From assembly GCA_934395135.1 (NCBI GenBank), contig CAKRRK010000041.1, forward strand, positions 1 through 5,703: a DNA stretch of 5,703 nt, written 5' to 3'. How positions within the stretch are numbered: the stretch's first letter is position 1; each line of letters starts with the position of its first letter. Shown in pieces: positions 1-4,594 of this stretch. The translations under genes were made by a program, and so were the position numbers. Below the pieces are notes generated by a model. It searched no databases. It saw only the letters and a list, made by a program, of their open reading frames with translations, and had not been told where the DNA came from. The stretch is from an uncultured Eubacteriales bacterium (GTDB taxonomy: Bacteria; Bacillota; Clostridia; Oscillospirales; Butyricicoccaceae).

Positions 1-77
1 TGGCGACCGAGAAGGGGCTCGAACCCTCGACCTCTAGCGTGACAGGCTAGCGTTCTAACCAACTGAACTACTCGGCC
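1..77 (-). tRNA. tRNA-Asp (anticodon GTC)
   Basis: Read on the minus strand, this folds as a complete cloverleaf. The acceptor stem pairs GGCCGAG (positions 77-71) with CTCGGTC (11-5), with one G-U pair. The anticodon stem CTAGC/GCTAG encloses the loop CTGTCAC with anticodon GTC, and the T arm carries GGTTCGAGCCCC. The discriminator is G, and CCA is encoded in the DNA at positions 3-1, the very edge of the window. It lies 6 bases after tRNA-Val, so the two are almost certainly cotranscribed from the promoter at 179-208, and the cluster may continue beyond the window. Confidence 0.96.
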
Positions 78-83
78 GCGTCG

Positions 84-159
84 TGGTGGAAGTTACAGGG
101 CTCGAACCTGTGACCCTCTGCTTGTAAGGCAGATGCTCTCCCAGCTGAGCTAAACTTCC
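84..159 (-). tRNA. tRNA-Val (anticodon TAC)
   Basis: A complete minus-strand cloverleaf. The acceptor GGAAGTT (159-153) pairs perfectly with AACTTCC (94-88), the discriminator is A, and CCA is encoded (86-84). The D arm TAGCTCAGCTGGGAGAGC is canonical. The anticodon stem TCTGC/GCAGA holds the loop CTTACAA with anticodon TAC, which reads valine GUN codons when the wobble U is modified. The T arm has ACAGG-TTCGAGC-CCTGT. It is the first gene of the cluster, about 12 bases from the predicted transcription start. Confidence 0.97.
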
Positions 160-178
160 AAACTATCGCGACTCAGTT

Positions 179-208
179 ATTATACTATATACCGCGATTT
201 GTTGTCAA
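179..208 (-). promoter_or_regulatory. Strong sigma-A-type promoter of the tRNA cluster
   Basis: On the minus strand a perfect -35 box TTGACA (208-203) is followed by an 18-base spacer and a perfect -10 box TATAAT (184-179). Transcription should start near 172, giving a leader of about 12 bases before tRNA-Val. The strength suits a stable-RNA operon. The -35 box begins only 23 bases past the hslO stop codon. A TCGCG (166-170)/CGCGA (193-197) dyad surrounds the -10 box. Confidence 0.85.
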
Positions 209-231
209 TATCTAAACTGTAATTTTTTTGG

Positions 232-1116
232 CTATTTTTCCAAAGCCAACTCCAGGATGTCCTCCAGTTCTTTTGGCGTAAATTGATACACCCTGTCACA
301 AAACTGGCAGGTAACGTCAATGTCCCTTTGCTCCGCAATCAACGTTTCGATTTCCTGCTTTCCGATGCTGACCAACGCGCCGACTACCCGCTTTTTCTCA
401 CAGCTGCATCGATAGGCAACCGGCCGTTCTTCCAAAAATTCCACCGCAAAGCCGGAAAGCACCTTCCGCACGATGTCCTCCAGGCTCTTTCCCTCTTCCA
501 GCATCGCTGTTACGGGGCCTGCCTTCGCGATGTTTTGCTCCAGCCTTGCCACTGCGTCTTCCGTAACCTGAGGCATCACCTGTACAATATAGCCGCCGGC
601 CTGCCGCACGCTTTGGTCCCTGTCCACCAGCACACCCAGCGCCACTGCCGAGGGCACCTGTTCGCTTTCGGCGAAATACCGGGTGAGATCTTCGGCGATT
701 TCCCCGTTAACCAGCGCTACCGCGCCGCTGACCGGCTCGCCCACGCCCAAGTCCTTTATCACCATCAAAAGGCCTCTGCCAACGGCGCCGCCTACATCCA
801 GCTTGCCATCCTCCCGCAGCGGAAGATCTGTCGCCGGATTATGGACATATCCCCGCGTGTTTCCTTCCGAATCGGCAACTACGACAATAGTTCCCAGAGG
901 GCCGTTTCCCTTGACCTGCACGGTAATGGAACCCTGTTCCCCTTTCAGCTCATTCCCCATCATAGAAGCGGCGGACAACACGCGTCCAAGCGCCGCCGTC
1001 GCCACCGGCAGCGTTTTGTGAATCTGCCGCGCCCGTTCTGCCATGTCTTTTGTATCTACCGCCGTAATTTTTATCGCCGCGTCCGCCGCGATGGCTCGTA
1101 TCAGTCTGTCCGCCAC
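232..1116 (-). CDS. hslO: Hsp33 redox-regulated molecular chaperone HslO
   Basis: This encodes 294 residues, the usual Hsp33 length. Hsp33 is a cytosolic holdase: it is inactive when reduced and zinc-bound, and is switched on by oxidation or unfolding stress so that it holds unfolding proteins. The N-terminal alpha/beta domain (roughly residues 1-180) shows family signatures such as GYVHNP, the GEIAEDLTRYFAESEQ stretch and ALGVLVD. The C-terminal redox switch has the four zinc cysteines as CSC (C237, C239) and CQFC (C270, C273). The start codon is GTG at 1116-1114, supported by AAAGAGG 7 bases upstream (1124-1130), which lies inside the end of the methyltransferase gene. Only one base separates the two genes, so translation is probably coupled. 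No terminator hairpin is visible between the stop and the tRNA promoter, so some readthrough into the tRNA genes is possible. Confidence 0.97.
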   Translation of the reverse strand: MADRLIRAIAADAAIKITAVDTKDMAERARQIHKTLPVATAALGRVLSAASMMGNELKGEQGSITVQVKGNGPLGTIVVVADSEGNTRGYVHNPATDLPLREDGKLDVGGAVGRGLLMVIKDLGVGEPVSGAVALVNGEIAEDLTRYFAESEQVPSAVALGVLVDRDQSVRQAGGYIVQVMPQVTEDAVARLEQNIAKAGPVTAMLEEGKSLEDIVRKVLSGFAVEFLEERPVAYRCSCEKKRVVGALVSIGKQEIETLIAEQRDIDVTCQFCDRVYQFTPKELEDILELALEK

Positions 1117-1117
1117 G

Positions 1118-1852
1118 TTACAACCTCTTTCTTGCTGTAAAAAATATTCTGTCTTCCTGATCCAGATCCTTCGGTTCCATAGAAAGCTCCGGATAAATTT
1201 GTATGCCGATAAATCCCGCGTCTTCCAACGCCTTGTTCAGTTCTTCTATGCTGTACATCCGCTCGCGGTGGGTTTCACACTGCCTTCTCCAATGCTTCTC
1301 TTCTTTTATAAAAAGATCAAAATCGTAAAAGCAAAGCCTGTCCTGCAACTCTGTCTGCCAAACGCAAAACACCTCTTCGGTTTCCCGCACATAGCATTCG
1401 CCGTCTATCCGGCGGAATTTCCCCTCTGTGTTGACGTCAAAAATAAAGATGCCGCCCGGCTCCAGAAAAAGTTCCACCTTGCGGAATACCCTTTTGAGCG
1501 TTTCATAAGAGGTGATGTAATTGACGCTGTCCAAACAGCAAAGGCAGGCGTCCACTGTGCCAAATAAGTCCAAATTTTCCATGGTTTGATGGAGAAACAA
1601 CGGCATCGTCCGATAAGTTTTCTCCCTTGCCATCATCAGCATTTCCACCGAGCCGTCTACGCCGATGGTGTCATATCCCTTCTGATCCAGGACACGCAGC
1701 ATACTGCCCGTGCCGCAGGCAAGATCCAACACCGTTTTCGGCTGCAGGCCCTCTTTGTAAAAAATCTTCTCAAAAAACTGCAGCCATGCCTCATAGGGCA
1801 CGTCGTCGGTAAACGCGTCATAATACTTCGCCAGTGCCTGGTAGCTATCCAT
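1118..1852 (-). CDS. Class I SAM-dependent methyltransferase, substrate unknown
   Basis: This encodes 244 residues of a Rossmann-fold methyltransferase. Motif I is VLDLACGTGS (residues 41-50), followed by the acidic residue at the end of strand 2 (GVDGS, D66) that should bind the SAM ribose, a motif around residues 98-113 (GTVDACLCCLDSVNYI), and the later LEPGGIFIFDVNT strand. No substrate-specific domain is recognised, so it could act on a small molecule, RNA or protein. The frame is open up to 1897, but the ATG at 1852 is preferred: AAAGGA lies 9 bases upstream (1862-1867), the product then starts MDSYQALAKYYDAF as is typical of this family, and the extra 15 residues would overlap the upstream gene heavily. 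From 1852 the gene overlaps the yerC stop by 8 bases, and it ends one base before hslO. Three cysteines in CLCC (C103, C105, C106) lie next to the expected active-site strand, which is unusual but of unknown meaning. Confidence 0.92.
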   Translation of the reverse strand: MDSYQALAKYYDAFTDDVPYEAWLQFFEKIFYKEGLQPKTVLDLACGTGSMLRVLDQKGYDTIGVDGSVEMLMMAREKTYRTMPLFLHQTMENLDLFGTVDACLCCLDSVNYITSYETLKRVFRKVELFLEPGGIFIFDVNTEGKFRRIDGECYVRETEEVFCVWQTELQDRLCFYDFDLFIKEEKHWRRQCETHRERMYSIEELNKALEDAGFIGIQIYPELSMEPKDLDQEDRIFFTARKRL

Positions 1853-2138
1853 CGGCCTTCTTCCTTTCAATGGCGCGGCGATACCCATCCGAGCCATACG
1901 TCAGGCATTTGTTAACCCGGCTGATGGTTGCCGTGCTGGCGCCGGTTTCCCTGACGATGTCGCTGTAAATCCTTCCCGCGTCCAGCATTAGCGCCACCTG
2001 AAACCGCTGTTCCATTGCATGAAGTTCCGTTATGGTGCACAAATCTTCAAAAAAATCATAGCACTCTTCCACGCTTTTCAGGGAAAGAATCGCCTGAAAC
2101 AGCTCGTCCATTCCTTTGGCTTTTAACTTATCGTTCAT
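1845..2138 (-). CDS. yerC: YerC/YecD family TrpR-like DNA-binding protein
   Basis: This encodes 97 residues, the usual length of this small family related to the Trp repressor. Helices at residues 10-55 (DELFQAILSLKSVEECYDFF, then ITELHAMEQRFQVALML) match the TrpR helical core. Residues 57-81 form the helix-turn-helix, with IYSDIVRETGASTATISRVN as the recognition unit, and a GSDGYR tail follows. The family is expected to bind DNA, but its ligand and targets are not settled and the name does not imply tryptophan control. The ATG has AAGGAG 11 bases upstream (2155-2150). It is the first gene of the unit with the methyltransferase and hslO, so it may control that unit, itself included; this is inference from position only. 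Confidence 0.93.
   Translation of the reverse strand: MNDKLKAKGMDELFQAILSLKSVEECYDFFEDLCTITELHAMEQRFQVALMLDAGRIYSDIVRETGASTATISRVNKCLTYGSDGYRRAIERKKADG
1862..1867 (-). promoter_or_regulatory. Ribosome binding site fixing the methyltransferase start
   Basis: AAAGGA on the minus strand, 9 bases before the ATG at 1852-1850. It lies inside the last codons of the yerC-like gene, so the two genes overlap. It favours the internal ATG over the longer reading frame from 1897. Confidence 0.75.
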
Positions 2139-2176
2139 AAATACAGCCGCTCCTTCCCAGTGGTCGCATCTCGTTT

Positions 2177-2190
2177 GCCGGCATCCCGGC
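2177..2190 (-). other. Small GC-rich hairpin in the yerC leader
   Basis: On the minus strand GCCGG-GATG-CCGGC is a perfect 5-bp stem with a 4-base loop. It lies between the predicted promoter and the ribosome binding site of the yerC-like gene. No T-run follows, so it is not a terminator. It may simply stabilise the 5' end of the mRNA, or mark a palindromic protein site. Confidence 0.4.
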
Positions 2191-2204
2191 TTTCCGTTTA
2201 ATTT

Positions 2205-2233
2205 ATATTAACACATTAGCATCCGAAAGTAAA
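2205..2233 (-). promoter_or_regulatory. Probable promoter of the yerC-methyltransferase-hslO unit
   Basis: On the minus strand TTTACT (2233-2228) and TAATAT (2210-2205) are separated by 17 bases. Each box matches four of six consensus positions. An overlapping TATAAA (2207-2202) could serve as the -10 instead. The start would fall near 2198, leaving a leader of about 60 bases. The AT-rich block and its position make this the best candidate. Confidence 0.5.
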
Positions 2234-2306
2234 CATTGTTCTGTTCTCCTTGCGCACAGGATTTGCAAGTTGTTTGTTTCGCCCCTCTGCAGCCCCACGT
2301 TCCAGC

Positions 2307-2335
2307 TTTACAGCCTCCGGAGAGTGTGGTACGAT
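2307..2335 (+). promoter_or_regulatory. Probable promoter of the stalk-domain gene
   Basis: TTTACA (2307-2312, five of six consensus) and TACGAT (2330-2335, four of six) are separated by exactly 17 bases. The start would fall near 2342, leaving a leader of about 107 bases. A 6-bp hairpin, AAACTG-TTCCGG-CAGTTT (2345-2362), would lie at the very 5' end of this RNA. Confidence 0.55.
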
Positions 2336-2433
2336 GCATACATAAAACTGTTCCGGCAGTTTCCGTCCGGCGCCAGAAGAATCTCCCTTGGCATTTCTCT
2401 CTTGCGGCAGGACGCAAAATTCTATTTATGTGG

Positions 2434-2439
2434 AAAGGA
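2434..2439 (+). promoter_or_regulatory. Ribosome binding site fixing the stalk-domain protein start
   Basis: AAAGGA, 9 bases before the ATG at 2449. It decides between this start and the upstream in-frame ATGs (from 2236), which would bury the signal peptide 71 residues inside the protein. Confidence 0.8.
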
Positions 2440-2448
2440 ACCATTTCT

Positions 2449-3138
2449 ATGAAGAAAAAAACCGCCGCACTGCTCCTTTGCGCCGTCATCGCCGCAAGCT
2501 TTTCCGCCGGCGCAGCCGCCGCCGGCAATCTGGAAGCCATCACCGCTTACCGCAACCGAAGTCTCTCCATCCGATACAACGGAGAGGAACAGCAGATGTA
2601 CAACGCGGCCGGCGAACGGGTCTATCCCATCTCCTACCAGGGCACGACCTATGTTCCCATCCGCGCGGCAGCGGACATCCTCAACACACCGGTGACCTGG
2701 GATGAGGAAACCTATTCCGTGCTGTTAGGAAGACCGGATGATTCTCTGGATTTTATTGACGCATTTCAGCCGTATTCCAGTAAATATTCCGGCGAAAACA
2801 CCTTGCCGGTACCCTCCTCCGCAGGAAGGACGGAAACCATCGGCGGAAAAGAATATGACCATTGGCTGAAGCTTCCCAGCAACCAAATCCTGTATTATGC
2901 TCTGGACGGAAATTATACGACACTGACCTTTGACGCATATACCGAGGAAGGCTTTGTCCTGTATTTCTATAATGATAACCAGGTGGTATGCCGGGAAATC
3001 GTCATAGAAGCCGGCACACCGATCGCTACATATACCGTGAATGTTTCCGGCATTTCCGAACTTCGTATCACCGGCGGCAATCCGGAAGCAAGTTCCGCCA
3101 ACGGGTATCTTTTCCTCTTCAACGCATCCATTCTGTGA
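2449..3138 (+). CDS. Secreted stalk-domain protein with NPCBM-like C-terminal domain
   Basis: This encodes 229 residues. Residues 1-25 form a signal peptide: a lysine-rich start (MKKK), a hydrophobic core, and an Ala-rich end that should be cut after the AAAA run. Residues 38-94 match the stalk domain (copper amine oxidase N-terminal-like): VYPISYQGTTYVPIRAAADI followed by VTWDEETYSVLLG. Residues about 131-229 look like a beta-sandwich of the NPCBM type: a GGKEYDHWL opening, ILYYALDGNYTTLTFDAY, a central LYFYNDNQVV hairpin, VNVSGISELRITG, and an FLFNASI end. Both domains are common in extracellular proteins of Clostridia, where they are thought to bind cell wall or glycans. No catalytic domain is seen, so it is probably a binding or structural protein. 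It is transcribed alone, with its own promoter and terminator, so the neighbours give no hint of its partner. The stalk call is firm; the C-terminal call is by pattern only. Confidence 0.85.
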   Translation: MKKKTAALLLCAVIAASFSAGAAAAGNLEAITAYRNRSLSIRYNGEEQQMYNAAGERVYPISYQGTTYVPIRAAADILNTPVTWDEETYSVLLGRPDDSLDFIDAFQPYSSKYSGENTLPVPSSAGRTETIGGKEYDHWLKLPSNQILYYALDGNYTTLTFDAYTEEGFVLYFYNDNQVVCREIVIEAGTPIATYTVNVSGISELRITGGNPEASSANGYLFLFNASIL

Positions 3139-3147
3139 ATAATTTTT

Positions 3148-3176
3148 GCTCCATACAATTTTGTATGGAGCATTTT
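3148..3176 (+). terminator. Rho-independent terminator of the stalk-domain gene
   Basis: GCTCCATACAA (3148-3158) pairs perfectly with TTGTATGGAGC (3161-3171), and ATTTTT follows. It begins 9 bases after the stop codon. The opposite strand has no T-run after the stem, so this acts mainly on the plus strand. Confidence 0.9.
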
Positions 3177-3208
3177 TACAGAATTTTTCCATTTCCTGTC
3201 AAGCATAG

Positions 3209-3257
3209 AAAAACTGCTGTTCCCAACGGCGCCCAGCCCTTTGGACAGCAGTTTTTT
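3209..3257 (-). terminator. Rho-independent terminator of lysR, possibly two-way
   Basis: AAAAACTGCTGT (3209-3220) pairs with ACAGCAGTTTTT (3245-3256). The stem extends by CC/GG past one bulged T (3221). On the minus strand the stem ends in AGCAGTTTTTC, about 35 bases after the lysR stop. On the plus strand it also ends in a run of six Ts, so it can back up the terminator at 3148. The loop is about 19 bases and contains GGCGCC. Confidence 0.85.
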
Positions 3258-3290
3258 CCGTCGTTCCGCCAATGCCAAATATCCGGAACC

Positions 3291-4265
3291 TTAGGCCTGT
3301 GTTTCCTCTCTGCCGCCAGCCTTTTTCAAATCCGGCATGGTTTTGGAAAACTGCCGGTACAGCAGAGAGAGAAACAAACCTTCCGCCGGAGAAAGCGGTT
3401 CGCCGGCCCGCTTGAGCCAGACGAGTTCATTGTAGGGTATCACTTCCGCCGCGTCCCGCGCCATAACCCGAATTGCCCGTATTTCCGGGTTTTGGAAACA
3501 ACGAATGGTCCATCTGGAGCAATAAGCAATGGCATCGGTATGCAGCAAAAAATACTCACAGGCACTGACCGTATTGCAAAATGTAATCTGCTTTGTGTTG
3601 TAATGGTTACTGGACTGGTCAAAATACAGTTCCTGGCTGGCCTGTTCCTCCATATCCAGCACTATCTGACGGCAGCATTCTGTTTCGCCAAACGTTACTG
3701 CATCCCGGTTATAGTATTTGGAAAGAGGCCCGACGCAGATGTAAACGCTGCTGGTATCCACCACATGCTGATCCAGCCGCTTAGCTTCGGTGTGCCAAAG
3801 AAAGGATTTTGCATCCACTTCGCTGCGCACAAACATCCCAAGATCCGCTGCTCCCTCCAGCACCAAACGAACCACATCGTTGCGGTTGGTTTCCATAAGG
3901 CTGTAGTGGTACTGCCGGTTGCTGTTGACAGCAAGCACTTTTGCCAAGATCTCATAAGTGAAATCCAGCTGCTGGGCGGCCACGGAAAGATGCACTCCAT
4001 CCTGCTTTTGGGCGCCTGAAAAATTCGTTTCCAGTGCCTGTGCCGCTGTCAGCACCCCCTTGGCATACCGCATAAAATTTTTGCCCTGGGGCGTAAGCTC
4101 CACACCCCGTGCCTTTCGTACCAGAAATTTTTCGCCATACTCCTGTTCCAGGCTGAGAATCGCTTTGGTTAGGCTCGGCTGGCTGACATAAAGCTGCTGC
4201 GCCGCATGAGTAATCGATCCGCACTCGACAGTTTTCACAAAATATTCCAGCTGTTTTATCTGCAT
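3291..4265 (-). CDS. LysR-type transcriptional regulator
   Basis: This encodes 324 residues. The N-terminal winged helix-turn-helix (residues 1-60) is classical: MQIKQLEYFVKTVECGSITH, AAQQLYVSQPSLTKAILSLE, then FLVRKARGVELTPQG. A linker helix leads to a two-lobed effector-binding domain (about residues 90-305), with conserved-type pieces such as LVLEGAADLGMF and the near-C-terminal LVWLKRAGEPLSPAEGLFL. Proteins of this family usually act as tetramers and activate a divergent operon when a small effector binds. Here the divergent operon is SDR-transketolase, so the effector may be a sugar, polyol or their phosphate (inference). The frame is open to 4448, but the start at 4265 gives the family's normal N-terminus and has AGAGGA 8 bases upstream. 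The 324 residues slightly exceed the common 290-310; the excess is a charged C-terminal tail. Confidence 0.93.
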   Translation of the reverse strand: MQIKQLEYFVKTVECGSITHAAQQLYVSQPSLTKAILSLEQEYGEKFLVRKARGVELTPQGKNFMRYAKGVLTAAQALETNFSGAQKQDGVHLSVAAQQLDFTYEILAKVLAVNSNRQYHYSLMETNRNDVVRLVLEGAADLGMFVRSEVDAKSFLWHTEAKRLDQHVVDTSSVYICVGPLSKYYNRDAVTFGETECCRQIVLDMEEQASQELYFDQSSNHYNTKQITFCNTVSACEYFLLHTDAIAYCSRWTIRCFQNPEIRAIRVMARDAAEVIPYNELVWLKRAGEPLSPAEGLFLSLLYRQFSKTMPDLKKAGGREETQA

Positions 4266-4273
4266 TTCACATT

Positions 4274-4279
4274 TCCTCT
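4274..4279 (-). promoter_or_regulatory. Ribosome binding site fixing the lysR start
   Basis: AGAGGA on the minus strand, 8 bases before the ATG at 4265-4263. The upstream in-frame ATGs would add up to 61 residues unlike any LysR N-terminus and would read through the promoter region. Confidence 0.8.
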
Positions 4280-4310
4280 TTGATTGATTGTTTGTTTTTT
4301 GGGTATTCTT

Positions 4311-4339
4311 ACCATATAAAAGGTCTGAGACTCTGTCAC
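4311..4339 (-). promoter_or_regulatory. Probable lysR promoter
   Basis: On the minus strand GTGACA (4339-4334, five of six consensus) and TATGGT (4316-4311, four of six) are 17 bases apart. The start would be near 4304, leaving a leader of about 40 bases. It faces away from the SDR promoter, with about 50 bases between the two -35 boxes, the usual arrangement for a LysR protein that controls itself and its neighbour. Confidence 0.55.
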
Positions 4340-4388
4340 TTTCACAAATATTCGTTCTCGTTATCCGTAAAACATAAACTTTCGATAT

Positions 4389-4417
4389 TTGTTCCATCGA
4401 TACGTTAGTGATATAGT
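4389..4417 (+). promoter_or_regulatory. Probable promoter of the SDR-transketolase operon
   Basis: TTGTTC (4389-4394) and TATAGT (4412-4417) are 17 bases apart. The -10 is good (five of six), while the -35 matches only TTG. A weak -35 is typical of promoters that need an activator such as LysR. Transcription would begin near 4424, about 170 bases before the SDR start. Confidence 0.5.
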
Positions 4418-4456
4418 ATATATTAACAGAAAAAATACAGTAATTCATTGGTTAAA

Positions 4457-4482
4457 ATACACAAGATATTTGTGTGTTTTTT
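4457..4482 (+). promoter_or_regulatory. Dyad with T-run: possible attenuator or operator
   Basis: ACACAA (4459-4464), GATAT, TTGTGT (4470-4475) is a perfect interrupted palindrome. The stem extends to 8 bp (ATACACAA/TTGTGTGT, with one G-U pair) and runs into six Ts (4477-4482). This resembles a weak terminator about 35-60 bases after the predicted SDR start. As DNA it is equally a good symmetric protein-binding site. Confidence 0.45.
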
Positions 4483-4525
4483 CCGATAACTGCTAAACCG
4501 CTTTGAATGGTCCAAGTTTCCATGG

Positions 4526-4569
4526 CCGGACACATGGTGTGGTTTGGCAGACAGCATTGCTGTATCCGG
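4526..4569 (+). other. Predicted three-helix RNA element in the SDR leader
   Basis: CCGGA (4526-4530) can pair with TCCGG (4565-4569). Inside this, CACA-TGG-TGTG (4531-4541) and ACAGC-ATT-GCTGT (4551-4563) form two hairpins, giving a compact three-way junction. It ends 9 bases before the AAGGAGG ribosome binding site. It matches no riboswitch class known to me. The helices are short, and an alternative CCATG/CATGG pairing (4520-4524 with 4533-4537) competes. Confidence 0.3.
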
Positions 4570-4578
4570 TATTTTATA

Positions 4579-4585
4579 AAGGAGG
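4579..4585 (+). promoter_or_regulatory. Very strong ribosome binding site of the SDR gene
   Basis: AAGGAGG, 9 bases before the ATG at 4595: a full anti-Shine-Dalgarno match, suggesting high expression when the operon is on. Confidence 0.85.
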
Positions 4586-4594
4586 AGTGGCACT

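Larger units (their letters stand above)
2139..2448. other. 310-base divergent intergenic region
   Basis: This lies between the yerC-like gene (minus) and the stalk-domain gene (plus). It holds the leader and probable promoter of the minus-strand unit (2139-2233), then about 70 bases with no recognised feature, then the plus-strand promoter (2307-2335) and leader. Open frames run through it on both strands, but none has a good start and ribosome binding site or a recognisable product. Confidence 0.7.
4266..4594. other. 329-base divergent regulatory region (lysR / SDR operon)
   Basis: An AT-rich non-coding region. From left to right it holds the lysR ribosome binding site and promoter, a likely operator zone (about 4345-4391), the probable SDR promoter, a dyad followed by Ts (4457-4482), and a long SDR leader of roughly 170 bases with predicted helices at 4526-4569. 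The element ATATTTG occurs at 4385-4391 and 4466-4472, and inverted as CAAATAT at 4345-4351. No small gene with a convincing start was found. Confidence 0.75.

Noticed and set aside
283..1140. Long plus-strand open frame (285 codons) opposite hslO
   Set aside because: It is the antisense shadow of a well-conserved Hsp33 gene. The translation is rich in His, Arg and Cys without any domain, and no ribosome binding site supports it.
2236..2448. N-terminal extension of the stalk-domain protein from an ATG at 2236
   Set aside because: It would read through the predicted promoter and put the signal peptide in the middle of the protein; the ATG at 2449 has a good ribosome binding site.
2449..2481. 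Lipoprotein signal (LLLC at residues 8-11) in the stalk-domain protein
   Set aside because: The cysteine comes too early, inside the hydrophobic core, and a normal Ala-rich signal peptidase site follows at about residue 25.
2988..4019. Plus-strand open frame of 343 codons across the stalk gene end and lysR
   Set aside because: It crosses two terminators and is antisense to lysR, with low-complexity, basic, domain-free translation.
4266..4448. 61-residue N-terminal extension of the LysR protein
   Set aside because: The LysR helix-turn-helix normally begins at the first residues, and the extension covers the regulatory region including both promoters.
4541..4579. Second promoter TTGGCA ... 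TATAAA just before the SDR gene
   Set aside because: The spacing is far from 17 bases and the TATAAA overlaps the ribosome binding site, so no usable leader would remain.
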